Positions 33,083 to 42,675 of a stretch of 64,000 nt of DNA are shown one piece after another. How positions within the stretch are numbered: position 1 is the first letter of the stretch; the number at the start of each line of letters is the position of its first letter. The stretch lies in assembly GCA_934351835.1 (NCBI GenBank), contig CAKRJP010000008.1:1-64000 (forward strand). The letters are read 5' to 3'. The position numbers and the translations under genes were made by a program. This DNA comes from an uncultured Lachnospiraceae bacterium (lineage in GTDB: Bacteria; Bacillota; Clostridia; Lachnospirales; Lachnospiraceae). The notes under the pieces are model-generated. The model did no database searches. It was not told the DNA's origin and worked only from the letters and a program-made list of their open reading frames with translations.

Positions 33083-33958
33083 ATGAAAGATTATATAGTA
33101 AGAGCAACGGCAGCGAACGGACAGATCCGTGCGTTTGCTGCGACAACAAAGCAGGTGGTAGAGACTGCAAGATGCGATCATAACACCAGTCCGGTGGCAA
33201 CCGCAGCTTTAGGAAGACTTCTGACAGCCGGTGCCATGATGGGAAGTATGATGAAGAATGATACAGATATGCTGACACTGCAGATTCGTGGAGACGGACC
33301 GATCGGTGGAATCACAGTAACGGCAGACAGCCATGCCAATGTAAAAGGATATGTATTAAATCCGGATGTTATTTTACCACCAAAGAATGGCAAACTTGAT
33401 GTCGGAGGAGCTGTAGGAATCGGACTTTTACAGGTGATCAAAGATATGGGATTGAAAGAACCATATTCCGGACAGACGATTCTGGTCAGCAGTGAGATTG
33501 CGGAAGATCTGACTTATTATTTTGCAAATTCTGAGCAGGTACCATCTTCTGTGGGACTTGGAGTCCTGATGGAGAAAGATAACACCGTAAAATGTGCAGG
33601 AGGATTTATCATACAGCTCATGCCGTTTGCAGAGGAATCGGTGATCAGTCAGTTGGAGGAAAATTTAAAAGGTGTAACTTCGGTAACCGCGTTGTTGAAT
33701 AAGGGCTATACACCGGAACAGATTTTAGAAGAACTTTTGGGTAATCTGGAACTTGAGATTACAGATACTATAGACACACAGTTTTATTGTAACTGTTCGA
33801 AAGAACGTGTAGAGCGTGCAGTGGCAAGCGTGGGAAGAAAAGAGATTCAGGATATGATCAATGAAGGAAAAGACATTGAAGTAAAATGTCATTTCTGTAA
33901 TACCGCTTATAACTATACCGTAGAAGATTTGAAGAAAATTATCAAACGAAGCAAATAA
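33083..33958 (+). CDS. hslO: Redox-regulated chaperone Hsp33
   Basis: A 291-residue cytosolic holdase chaperone switched on by oxidation. The four zinc-binding Cys lie at the C-terminus as CNC in QFYCNCSKERV and CxxC in VKCHFCNTAY; disulfide formation there exposes the binding surface. The N-terminal core begins DYIVRATAANGQIRAFAA, typical of the family. AGAGAGGAATC precedes the ATG. Full length. It precedes nadE by 44 bases. Confidence 0.96.
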   Translation: MKDYIVRATAANGQIRAFAATTKQVVETARCDHNTSPVATAALGRLLTAGAMMGSMMKNDTDMLTLQIRGDGPIGGITVTADSHANVKGYVLNPDVILPPKNGKLDVGGAVGIGLLQVIKDMGLKEPYSGQTILVSSEIAEDLTYYFANSEQVPSSVGLGVLMEKDNTVKCAGGFIIQLMPFAEESVISQLEENLKGVTSVTALLNKGYTPEQILEELLGNLELEITDTIDTQFYCNCSKERVERAVASVGRKEIQDMINEGKDIEVKCHFCNTAYNYTVEDLKKIIKRSK

Positions 33959-34002
33959 AAGCAGTCAGGCAAAATGTGTGCGGACTGGAAAAGGGGGATA
34001 CC

Positions 34003-35925
34003 ATGAGACATGGATTCGTGAAAGTGGCGGCAGTTACGACGGATATTAAAGTGGCTGACGTAGCTTACAATACGGAACAGATTTTGAAAAAACTGGATGA
34101 GGCAGTGGACGAGAAAGCAAAAGTGATCGTATTTCCGGAGCTTTGCATTACAGGATATACCTGCAGTGATCTGTTCCTTCAGGATGTTCTTTTGAAAGAT
34201 GCAAGAAAAGCACTGGTTCAGATTGCAGATGCAACAAAAGGAAAGGATGCACTTGTGTTTGTCGGAACACCACTTACCGTAGACGGAGAACTTTATAATG
34301 TGGCGGCGGCGTTAAATCAGGGGAAGATTTTAGGATTTACGACCAAAACGTTTCTGCCGAATTATGGAGAATTTTACGAGATGCGTCAGTTCAGAGGAGG
34401 TCCGAAACATGCCCGTTATATTAACTTTGAGGGCAGGCAGATTCCGTTTGGTCCACAACTTTTGTTTGTGTCGGATGAGATGGAACAGTTAGTAGTATCT
34501 GCGGAGATCTGTGAAGATGTATGGTCCCCGATTCCGCCGAGTATCCAGGCTGCCAGAGAAGGAGCAACAGTAATCGTTAACTGTTCAGCCAGTGATGAGA
34601 CTATCGGAAAGGCCTCTTATAGGGAAAGTTTGATCGAGGGACAGTCTGCGAGACTGATCTGTGGATATATTTATGCAAATGCCGGAGAGGGAGAGTCTAC
34701 GACAGACCTGGTGTTTGGCGGCCATAATATCATCGCAGAGAATGGTGCGACACTTGCAGAAAGCAAACGATTTGTCAATGAGTCGATTTATACAGAACTT
34801 GATCTTAACCGTATTCTCAGTGAAAGACGCAAGAATACAACATTTATGACGGATGAGGAGAGAAACCTTCTTCGTATTCCATTCCATGTGGATGTGGAAA
34901 AGACTGCACTTACCAGAACGTTCCCATCCAGACCATTCGTTCCGAGCGTGATGACAGAGCGTGCAAAACGATGTGAAGAGATTCTTACGATTCAGGCGAT
35001 GGGACTGAAAAAACGTCTGGCACATGCATGGGCAAAAAGTGCAGTGGTTGGTATTTCCGGAGGTTTAGATTCTACTCTTGCACTTCTGGTTACAGCAAAA
35101 GCATTTGATTCACTTGGGCTTGACAGAAAGGGAATCATTGCGGTGACGATGCCGTGTTTTGGAACGACGGACAGAACTTATCAGAATGCCTGCAAGATGT
35201 CGCTGAAACTGGGAGCTACCTTAAGAGAAGTGCCGATTGCAGATGCAGTCATGCAGCATTTTCATGATATCGGACATGATCCGGAAGATCACAGTGTCAC
35301 CTATGAAAATTCTCAGGCGAGAGAACGTACTCAGGTGCTTATGGATGTGGCAAACCAGACCGGAGGAATTGTCATAGGTACGGGAGATATGTCAGAACTG
35401 GCACTTGGATGGGCGACTTACAATGGTGATCATATGTCCATGTATGGTGTAAATGCTTCAGTACCGAAGACACTGGTGAGACATCTGGTACATTATTATG
35501 CTGATACCTGTGAGGACGAAGAATTAAAAACGGTCCTCTATGATGTGTTGGATACACCGGTGAGTCCGGAACTTCTGCCGCCGAAAGACGGAAAGATTGC
35601 ACAGAAGACAGAAGATCTTGTGGGCCCTTATGAATTACATGATTTCTTCCTGTATTATTTTCTGAGATTTGGCTATGAACCGGCGAAGATCTACCGGGTG
35701 GCACAGTCTGCGTTTATGGGAGAATATGATGATGATACAATCTACAAATGGCTGAAGACTTTTTGCAAGCGTTTCTTTGCACAGCAGTTCAAGCGTTCCT
35801 GTCTGCCAGACGGACCGAAAGTGGGTACAGTTGCACTGTCACCGAGAGGAGACTGGAGAATGCCGAGTGATGCCTGCGTATCTTCATGGCTTGCAGATCT
35901 GGAAAAAGTACATGAAACTTCATAG
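34003..35925 (+). CDS. nadE: Glutamine-dependent NAD+ synthetase
   Basis: A 640-residue two-domain enzyme that amidates nicotinic acid adenine dinucleotide to NAD. The N-terminal nitrilase-type glutaminase has Glu in VFPELCITGY, Lys in TKTFLPNYGEF and Cys in SAEICEDVWSP. The synthetase domain (from about residue 330) has the ATP loop VVGISGGLDSTLAL and the TGDMSELALGW block. ATG 34003 follows AAGGGGGATACC; the frame upstream lacks support. A terminator follows. Confidence 0.97.
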   Translation: MRHGFVKVAAVTTDIKVADVAYNTEQILKKLDEAVDEKAKVIVFPELCITGYTCSDLFLQDVLLKDARKALVQIADATKGKDALVFVGTPLTVDGELYNVAAALNQGKILGFTTKTFLPNYGEFYEMRQFRGGPKHARYINFEGRQIPFGPQLLFVSDEMEQLVVSAEICEDVWSPIPPSIQAAREGATVIVNCSASDETIGKASYRESLIEGQSARLICGYIYANAGEGESTTDLVFGGHNIIAENGATLAESKRFVNESIYTELDLNRILSERRKNTTFMTDEERNLLRIPFHVDVEKTALTRTFPSRPFVPSVMTERAKRCEEILTIQAMGLKKRLAHAWAKSAVVGISGGLDSTLALLVTAKAFDSLGLDRKGIIAVTMPCFGTTDRTYQNACKMSLKLGATLREVPIADAVMQHFHDIGHDPEDHSVTYENSQARERTQVLMDVANQTGGIVIGTGDMSELALGWATYNGDHMSMYGVNASVPKTLVRHLVHYYADTCEDEELKTVLYDVLDTPVSPELLPPKDGKIAQKTEDLVGPYELHDFFLYYFLRFGYEPAKIYRVAQSAFMGEYDDDTIYKWLKTFCKRFFAQQFKRSCLPDGPKVGTVALSPRGDWRMPSDACVSSWLADLEKVHETS

Positions 35926-35956
35926 AAATTTATAAAGCTTTAGAAAATGAATATAA

Positions 35957-36004
35957 TAAAAGCGACAATTTTATCCGGGTGGTTGATAAGATTGTCGCTT
36001 TTTG
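35957..36004. terminator. Bidirectional terminator between nadE and the aminotransferase gene
   Basis: AAAAGCGACAAT and ATTGTCGCTTTTT form a 12-bp stem with a 22-base loop. The two genes converge here. Confidence 0.85.
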
Positions 36005-36037
36005 TTAAGTAATGAGCAGCCTGACTAATCCGTGTAT

Positions 36038-37138
36038 TTATTTCACAACAGAAGTCAGACATTGCATCAGACGGTTGTTATCCTTCGGATTCATGATGCA
36101 AAAACGGATATATTCACCATTTAAGCTTTCAAAAGATGAACAGTCCCTGATCATCATATGCTCTTTGATCGCTGCCTCGAATACATCAAAAGAAGTCAGC
36201 CCTTCTTTTAAAATTCGCACAAGAATAAAGTTCGCGTAGGCCGGATAGACTTTCAGGTGTGGTGTGTCTTCTAAAAGAGCATATAATCTCTGACGTTCGG
36301 AGTGGATCAGATTCCAGGTTTTCTTAATATAATCAGTATCTTTTAGCATGCGTTCTCCGGCGTAAGTGGCAATACTGTTGACACTCCATGGATTCTGATG
36401 GGTCTTCAACATCTCAAGAAACTTCTGATTGCTGGTGATGCCGTAGCCGAAACGAAGTCCCGGTGCGGCGAAAAACTTGGAGAGTCCTCGGATGACCATG
36501 AAGTTATCATAGGATTCCACCAGTGGAATTGCTGTGATCTTATCAACTTCCGGAGCAAATTCCACATAAGTTTCATCGATCATAACAAAAACATTACGGG
36601 TTTTACAGGCGGATAAAATCTGTTCCATATCTGTGCACATAATGGCAGAAGAAGTAGGATTGTTTGGGTTGCAGATGACCAAAAGATCAATGGAAGGATC
36701 AGCATCGATCGTCTGGATCAGATCGGAAATGTCCAGAACAAAATCCTCTGTGTCTTTTAAATTATAATACTGCATCGTTCCACCGGTGATGGATAATTCT
36801 CTTTCATATTCTGAATAAGTAGGACCGAGTACCAATGCTTTCTTAGAAGCGCGCTGGCTGATCAGAAGAGATATCAGTTCTGTGGAGCCATTGCCGACAA
36901 CAATGTGAGCCGGGTCTGCATGGCAGTAAGAACCGATGGTTTCTTTGAGACTTGTATAATCTCTGTCAGGATAACTGCTGATGATGTCGAGATGTTCTGC
37001 AAGATCAGCCTTGACAGCAGGTGAAATTCCAAGAGGATTGACATTGGCGCCAAATTTGACGATGGAGTCCTGATCTATGTGATAGTAGGCGGCGATCTTT
37101 TCAAGGTCGCTTCCGTGAAATTCTGGTTTTGTACGCAT
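36038..37138 (-). CDS. PLP-dependent aminotransferase, HisC/CobD-like
   Basis: A 366-residue fold type I aminotransferase. It shows FGANVNPLG near the start, SYPDRDYTSL, the CNPNNPTS PLP-binding block and the Schiff-base Lys in RGLSKFFAAPGLRFGYG. The NPLG start and the overall layout resemble both histidinol-phosphate aminotransferase and threonine-phosphate decarboxylase (CobD of cobalamin synthesis); without other his or cob genes nearby the choice stays open. ATG 37138 has AAGGAG eight bases ahead. It is divergent from the DUF5717 gene with 118 bases between. Confidence 0.88.
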   Translation of the reverse strand: MRTKPEFHGSDLEKIAAYYHIDQDSIVKFGANVNPLGISPAVKADLAEHLDIISSYPDRDYTSLKETIGSYCHADPAHIVVGNGSTELISLLISQRASKKALVLGPTYSEYERELSITGGTMQYYNLKDTEDFVLDISDLIQTIDADPSIDLLVICNPNNPTSSAIMCTDMEQILSACKTRNVFVMIDETYVEFAPEVDKITAIPLVESYDNFMVIRGLSKFFAAPGLRFGYGITSNQKFLEMLKTHQNPWSVNSIATYAGERMLKDTDYIKKTWNLIHSERQRLYALLEDTPHLKVYPAYANFILVRILKEGLTSFDVFEAAIKEHMMIRDCSSFESLNGEYIRFCIMNPKDNNRLMQCLTSVVK

Positions 37139-37256
37139 GATTTTTCTCCTTAATTTAAGAAATTTATATCTACCATTGCTATTACTTGTCAAACAATGTT
37201 ATAATTTATTATAGTATGTTTTTAGAAAAATGCAACGAAAGAAGCAGGTGTAGAAC

Positions 37257-40200
37257 TTGAAGAATAAAATTCAGAAATTTTCAAAAGGCGACTTCCAGTC
37301 ACTGAAGCCTGAGATTACATTTGATGAAACAAATCTTGTCCTGATCATAGGAGAGGGAGAAGTATTCAGGGGGAATTTCACTCTTAAGACAACAAGCGAA
37401 GTGGCGATGAGAGGACTGGTGTACTCGTCTTCTTTTCGTGTCAGATTTAAAAATCAGGGATTTGAAGGCAATCCTGCACGTGTAGATTTTACTTATGACG
37501 GCAGAGGCTTAAGACCCGGACATGTTGAGAACGGAAGATTTACCGTTGTCTGCGACGGCGGTGAATATGAACTGGCATTTACAGCCATTATAGAAAAACC
37601 TTATGTGACAACGACTTATGGAAAGGTGCAGAGTACGGATGACTTCCGCAAACTTGCGATCAAGGATTTTTCTGAGGCGGGCAGACTTTTCCGGTCGAAG
37701 TCATTTTATGAGATCTTAAAATATGAGAACGAGAGGATTTTTTACCTCTATGACAATATGCGCAAATGGTCTCTGGGAGACCAGGCGTTAGAAGAGTTTC
37801 TGGTAGGTATCAAGCAGAAAGAATGTATCTTTCTGACGCTCCCGGGAGAGGGAATGCTGTTTGAAGATATCAAAGAACCAACCAAGGGAACTCTGACACT
37901 GACGAAGAATACGTGGGGATATATTCCAATCAAGATAGAAGCGGAAAGCAAATTTATCCAGGTGACAAGACCGGAGATCAGCACTGAAGATTTTGTGGGA
38001 AATACTTATGAATTTGAATATTTTGTCCGACCGGAATATTTGCATGCCGGACGTAACTTTGGAAGGTTAAAATTCGTAACACCATATGAAGAACTGATTT
38101 ACGAGATAGAAGTCCTGCAGAGTCAGGAATATGATGAAAATCATCGGATGCCGGAACTTTTGATGGCCCAGATTTTCAAAGAATATATCGGATATGCTGC
38201 CGGAAGAGTGGAGTTAAATACCTGGGTGGACAGTGCTGCAGAGAAGATGACAGCTCTTCGCAAATCAGACCCGGTCAATGAGATGTATCAGCTGATGCAG
38301 GCACATATTTATCTGGTGGGGCACCGGGTGGAAGAGGCAAAATGGATCTTAGAGAATTATAATTATAATCGTTTTGCCATCGGAAAAGATGCTACGACCA
38401 ACTGCTATTACCAGTTCTTGATGTTACTGGTACGTGGGAAAGATAACAGCAATCAGCAGAATGAGCGAGTGCTGGATGAAATTGGAAAGACTTATATGCA
38501 GCATCAGGATTCCTGGCTGCTTCTAAGTATGTTGCTGGAGTTGGATCCACAGTATAAGAATGCATATAAGCGACTGGAAGTATTAGAACAACAGTATCAG
38601 TTTGAGATGAACAGCGTATTATTTTATCTGACAGCTTACCAGTGTTATAAAGAAAAACCGACATTGTTGAAGAAATTAGGCAAATTTGAAGTACAGGTAC
38701 TTAATTTTGCGACGAAATATCGTCTGATCACTAAGGAAGTAGCTCTTTATGTAGCTAATTTTGCCAGTCAGCAGAAGTACTTCAATGATTCGATGTTCAG
38801 GATTCTGGAACGCATTTATAATATGTATGACGACCAGATGATTTTGAATACGATCTGCACATTTCTGATCAAAGGAAACAAAACTTCACCGAAATATTTT
38901 GTATGGTATAAGAGAGCAGTAGACGCAGAACTTAAGATTGCACAGCTTTATGAATATTACATGATGACAGTAGATGAGGATAATCTACAGGAGCCGTTGC
39001 CGAAGTCGATTTTGCTATATTTTATGCATGGCAATTCACTGAATTACAGAAAAGTTTCTTATCTGTATGCGAATCTTGTGCTTCATGAAGAACGCGCAGG
39101 AGACTTGTATCTTGGATATAGAGAACAAATGGTGGCATTTACCTGGGAGCAGCTTAAGAAACGCCATATCACGGAATCGCTTAAGATTCTGTACAAACGT
39201 TTCTGTACAGAGGAAGAGATGACTCCGGAGCGTATGGAAGCGATGTGTGATATTTGTTATTCTTATGAGGTTAAGACGAAGACAAAGCATATGAATTGCG
39301 TACTGGTCATTGAAAAGGACGGTACGATCAGACAGAGAGTCCCTTATGACGAGACAGAAGGTGCAGTAATCTGTCTGTATGATAAGGAATCAAGAATTGT
39401 CTGGGAATCTGTAAATGGCAGACATTATACAGACTCAATTGTATATGAGACTCGCAGATTGTTCTATGAACCGCGTTTTATGGAGATGTGTAAGAAATAT
39501 GCGGCATCGACAGGAGGTTGGAAGAAAGAAAAAGAACAGGAACTTCCGACTTTTGAAAATATCAAGGCTAACGGTATTGATGCATACGATGAGAAAGAAG
39601 TATTCCGTCTGTGCAGTGACCAGATCAGAGAAGATAATTATACAGAGGATGAGTTTATCACATTCTTAAGTTTTGAATTGTTCAAGCGACAGCAGTTTGA
39701 TAAAGTTACGTTGATGTATCTCGCAAATTATTATTGCGGTCCGACGGCAGAAATGAAGAAACTGTGGAAAGTTTTAAAGAAATATGAGATTCCGGCGTAT
39801 AAGATCGGAGAGCGTATTATTACGCAGATGCTGTTCTCAGAGTGTATGTTTGAGGAAGAACAGATTTTTGAAGATTATTATCTGTCTGACACGGCATATT
39901 TCCGTTTGAAACAGGCGTATCTGGCATATGCTGCAAGAGAATATATTGTGCATGACCGCAAGACCAAAGAAGTAGTATTTGACATTATCGCAAATGAATG
40001 TGACAAAAAAGAAGATCTTGCAGATATTTGTAAGATTGCACTTTTGAAATATTATTCAGATAGAGATTACCCGGCATCTATGGATATGATTCTCCATAAT
40101 GTACTGCGGGAGATGTGCGAAAAGCAGATCATATTCCCGTATTATCTAAAATACAGGGATGACTGGCTGAAGGAACTGCAACTGTATGATAAGACCATGA

Positions 40201-40559
40201 TCCTTTATCAGGCAAGTCCGGGAAGCTGCGTCAAACTTTATTATAAATTAAAGAAAAATGGCAGAGAATCTCTGGGATATCAGTCAGAACTTCTGACACC
40301 GATGTATGAGAACCTGTACGTCAAACAGTTTGTGCTGTATGATGATGAAAAGATCAGTTATTATATTCAGGAATTCCGGGGAAGAAAGAATGCAACAACA
40401 GAGAAATATATTCTGGAAAATAAACGCCATATTTCTTCCGAAGGTAAATACGGAAGATTGAATGAGATGGCAAATATGGGTCTGGTTGCCAGAAAGCAGG
40501 CAATGCTTCAGTATGAAGAAGAGAAGATACTGGCAGACAGACTGTTCCAGATGTATTAG
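37257..40559 (+). CDS. Very large DUF5717-like protein
   Basis: A 1,100-residue protein without signal peptide or membrane segment. I recognise it as the DUF5717 type found in gut Clostridia; no function is known to me. Residues 1-115 and about 190-290 are beta-rich, with FRGNFTLKTTSEVAMRG, like Ig-type modules. The rest, about 300 to 1,090, is helical with many Tyr/Glu-rich segments, resembling a TPR-like solenoid. The start is TTG 37257 after CAGGTG. It is followed 18 bases later by an actin/Hsp70-fold-like gene, and that by a TPR-like gene; the three look like one functional unit. Confidence 0.85.
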   Translation: MKNKIQKFSKGDFQSLKPEITFDETNLVLIIGEGEVFRGNFTLKTTSEVAMRGLVYSSSFRVRFKNQGFEGNPARVDFTYDGRGLRPGHVENGRFTVVCDGGEYELAFTAIIEKPYVTTTYGKVQSTDDFRKLAIKDFSEAGRLFRSKSFYEILKYENERIFYLYDNMRKWSLGDQALEEFLVGIKQKECIFLTLPGEGMLFEDIKEPTKGTLTLTKNTWGYIPIKIEAESKFIQVTRPEISTEDFVGNTYEFEYFVRPEYLHAGRNFGRLKFVTPYEELIYEIEVLQSQEYDENHRMPELLMAQIFKEYIGYAAGRVELNTWVDSAAEKMTALRKSDPVNEMYQLMQAHIYLVGHRVEEAKWILENYNYNRFAIGKDATTNCYYQFLMLLVRGKDNSNQQNERVLDEIGKTYMQHQDSWLLLSMLLELDPQYKNAYKRLEVLEQQYQFEMNSVLFYLTAYQCYKEKPTLLKKLGKFEVQVLNFATKYRLITKEVALYVANFASQQKYFNDSMFRILERIYNMYDDQMILNTICTFLIKGNKTSPKYFVWYKRAVDAELKIAQLYEYYMMTVDEDNLQEPLPKSILLYFMHGNSLNYRKVSYLYANLVLHEERAGDLYLGYREQMVAFTWEQLKKRHITESLKILYKRFCTEEEMTPERMEAMCDICYSYEVKTKTKHMNCVLVIEKDGTIRQRVPYDETEGAVICLYDKESRIVWESVNGRHYTDSIVYETRRLFYEPRFMEMCKKYAASTGGWKKEKEQELPTFENIKANGIDAYDEKEVFRLCSDQIREDNYTEDEFITFLSFELFKRQQFDKVTLMYLANYYCGPTAEMKKLWKVLKKYEIPAYKIGERIITQMLFSECMFEEEQIFEDYYLSDTAYFRLKQAYLAYAAREYIVHDRKTKEVVFDIIANECDKKEDLADICKIALLKYYSDRDYPASMDMILHNVLREMCEKQIIFPYYLKYRDDWLKELQLYDKTMILYQASPGSCVKLYYKLKKNGRESLGYQSELLTPMYENLYVKQFVLYDDEKISYYIQEFRGRKNATTEKYILENKRHISSEGKYGRLNEMANMGLVARKQAMLQYEEEKILADRLFQMY

Positions 40560-40577
40560 TGGAAGGAGTACTTGATC

Positions 40578-41861
40578 ATGTTAAGAGGCTGTATTCTGGG
40601 ATATGATCTAAATGAAAAAAGTTGTCAGATCAGTTATTATGATGAGACAAAAGAAGAACCGGAGACTATGGAAACGGCGGTGGATAATTACCAGATTCCT
40701 GTAGTCCTGGGCTTTTACAAAGAACATTGGGTGTATGGAAGAGAAGCCAAGCGTTTGCAGACAATCCAGGAAGGCATCACCATCACGGAGCTTTTTCAGA
40801 AAGCTACCAGAAGAGAAAAGGTAAAGGTGGGAGATAAGATTCATGACGGCGTCTGGCTGTTGTCAAAATTTATTGAACTTACTTTGCGGGAATTCCGTGA
40901 TATCAGTTACATTACCTTTTCAGTACCACATACAAATATCGATATGTCTGATATGTTAAAGGGAATCGGTCAGCGACTGGGAATTTCCAAAGAGTGTGTA
41001 TGTGTGCAGGATTATAAAGAAAGTTTTTGCCAGTACATGTTTTATCAGCCAAAAGAATTGTGGCAGTATGAATCGGCGATGTTTTACTGTGATGCACAGG
41101 AAATCAAAGCATATATGCTACGTCGACTGAATACGATCGCAGGAAAGACTAACGAATCTTTTGTGACAGTGGAAGAAGTGGCTAATGCGCATGTGGAAGA
41201 ATTAAAAGCATTATATCCGGTGTTGAATGTAGATAAGGCGAGAGATGCGGATGAAGAGTTTAAATCTTTTATTGAAAATGTATTTGAGAAAAAGGTAGTT
41301 TCTTCTGTATATCTTACCGGCGAGGGATTTGAGAATAACTGGTATCCGAATTCGTTAAAAGTATTATGCAATGGAAGAAGAGCATTTCTTGGAAATAATC
41401 TGTACAGCAAGGGTGCGTGTTACACTTCCATCCGAAGATATTTGAATTATAATGAGGGACCTGTGTATTTGGATGAGACGACACTTACCGAGCAGATCAG
41501 TCTGCGTATGCGTGTGAACGGACAGGAAGGATGGTATCCGATCGTGTCATGGGGAACACACTGGTATGAAGCAGACAATCAGTGGGAAGTAATCTTAGAG
41601 GATGCTTCGGATATTGAAATCCATGTAGAGACACTGGTGGGGGATGAACTTCAGGTGGAGACAATTTCGCTGGAAGGTCTTCCGGAGCGAAGAGATTATT
41701 CCCTGAGACTTCAAATCGAAGTGATGTTTATGGATGAAAAGACCTGCAAATTAGTATTCAGGGATGTGGGATTCGGAGAGTTTTATCCAGCGTCCGATTT
41801 CCGTATGGAAAAAGTATTACATTTAGGAGGCATCAATGGGCAGTTTAATTCTATGTCATAG
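40578..41861 (+). CDS. DUF5716-like protein with actin/Hsp70-type ATPase features
   Basis: A 427-residue cytosolic protein of the DUF5716 type. The N-terminus ILGYDLNEKSCQISYYD looks like the phosphate-1 loop of the actin/Hsp70/sugar kinase fold, and SVYLTGEGFENNW with LCNGRRAFLGNNLYSKGA (about residues 235-280) resembles the adenosine motif and the following helix-strand unit of Hsp70-like ATPases. The last 100 residues form a beta-rich tail, as in Hsp70 substrate domains. ATG 40578 follows AAGGAG with better spacing than TTG 40572. It overlaps the next gene by 26 bases. Confidence 0.8.
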   Translation: MLRGCILGYDLNEKSCQISYYDETKEEPETMETAVDNYQIPVVLGFYKEHWVYGREAKRLQTIQEGITITELFQKATRREKVKVGDKIHDGVWLLSKFIELTLREFRDISYITFSVPHTNIDMSDMLKGIGQRLGISKECVCVQDYKESFCQYMFYQPKELWQYESAMFYCDAQEIKAYMLRRLNTIAGKTNESFVTVEEVANAHVEELKALYPVLNVDKARDADEEFKSFIENVFEKKVVSSVYLTGEGFENNWYPNSLKVLCNGRRAFLGNNLYSKGACYTSIRRYLNYNEGPVYLDETTLTEQISLRMRVNGQEGWYPIVSWGTHWYEADNQWEVILEDASDIEIHVETLVGDELQVETISLEGLPERRDYSLRLQIEVMFMDEKTCKLVFRDVGFGEFYPASDFRMEKVLHLGGINGQFNSMS

Positions 41862-42606
41862 GAAACGTGCAAAGCAGCCTTATGAGATATCCAGGATCCA
41901 TATGAGGATTTATACGATAGAAGAACTTTGCTATTATATTTGTAATAATCTGTATCTGATCGATTATACGATCATTAACCGACAATTGTGCGACTGGCTC
42001 AGAGATGAACTGGAGTTAAAAAAACTGGCAAAGCAATTGCGCGAGGCATTAAACCAGAACTGTTCAATGGAACAGTTTGTATTGATGATCCTGCGAGAGT
42101 CTAATATTTATGCAACAGTAGAGATCAATAAGATCCAGGGAATATTGGAGCGACTGCAGAATCAGAATGAAGTAGAACGCAAAAAATATAAAGCAGACAG
42201 TCTCCAGGAGAGCGGAGAATATGAATCTGCAATTTTGGTATATCAGTCAATTCTGAACGAAGAATGGGATGATTCTGTAAAAAAAACTTTTTACGGACAT
42301 GTCTATGCGTGCCTGGGGACCGCGTATGGACACCTGTTTTTATATCAGGAGGCAGCTGCAGCTTACGAGAAAGCGTATGAAATCTGCGAGGAGGAAGACA
42401 TGCTGAAGGCATATCTGTATTCCTGTTATCGTGGTTATCCGGGAGAAAAATATGTCAAAATGTTATCCGGAAATTCCGCTTTTCTGTCAATGGATGGGGT
42501 GATCAAAGGAGAAATCAAACAGGCAAGAAAAGAAGTCAATGAAGATCTTCCGGAGTCTGAATTTGATAAATGGAAATTAGAATATAGGCGAATCGGAAAG
42601 CGATAA
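41836..42606 (+). CDS. TPR-like protein of the DUF5717/DUF5716 unit
   Basis: A 256-residue soluble protein. The first third, IYTIEELCYYICNNLYLID, is conserved-looking and helical. Residues about 115-190 hold two TPR-like repeats (KADSLQESGEYESAILVYQ and GTAYGHLFLYQEAAAAYEKA). Start ATG 41836 has AGGAGG six bases ahead, within the DUF5716 gene, so translation is coupled. By analogy with Hsp70 co-chaperones it may bridge the ATPase and clients; this is inference. No terminator is seen before purF, which has its own promoter. Confidence 0.75.
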   Translation: MGSLILCHRKRAKQPYEISRIHMRIYTIEELCYYICNNLYLIDYTIINRQLCDWLRDELELKKLAKQLREALNQNCSMEQFVLMILRESNIYATVEINKIQGILERLQNQNEVERKKYKADSLQESGEYESAILVYQSILNEEWDDSVKKTFYGHVYACLGTAYGHLFLYQEAAAAYEKAYEICEEEDMLKAYLYSCYRGYPGEKYVKMLSGNSAFLSMDGVIKGEIKQARKEVNEDLPESEFDKWKLEYRRIGKR

Positions 42607-42610
42607 GACA

Positions 42611-42639
42611 TTGCTTTTCGTGAAACCTTATATTATACT
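42611..42639 (+). promoter_or_regulatory. purF promoter
   Basis: TTGCTT (42611-42616), 17 bases, TATACT (42634-42639). The leader is short and shows no purine riboswitch. Confidence 0.65.
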
Positions 42640-42675
42640 GATAAACAGACACATTAAATTAAGGAGTTGGCATTC

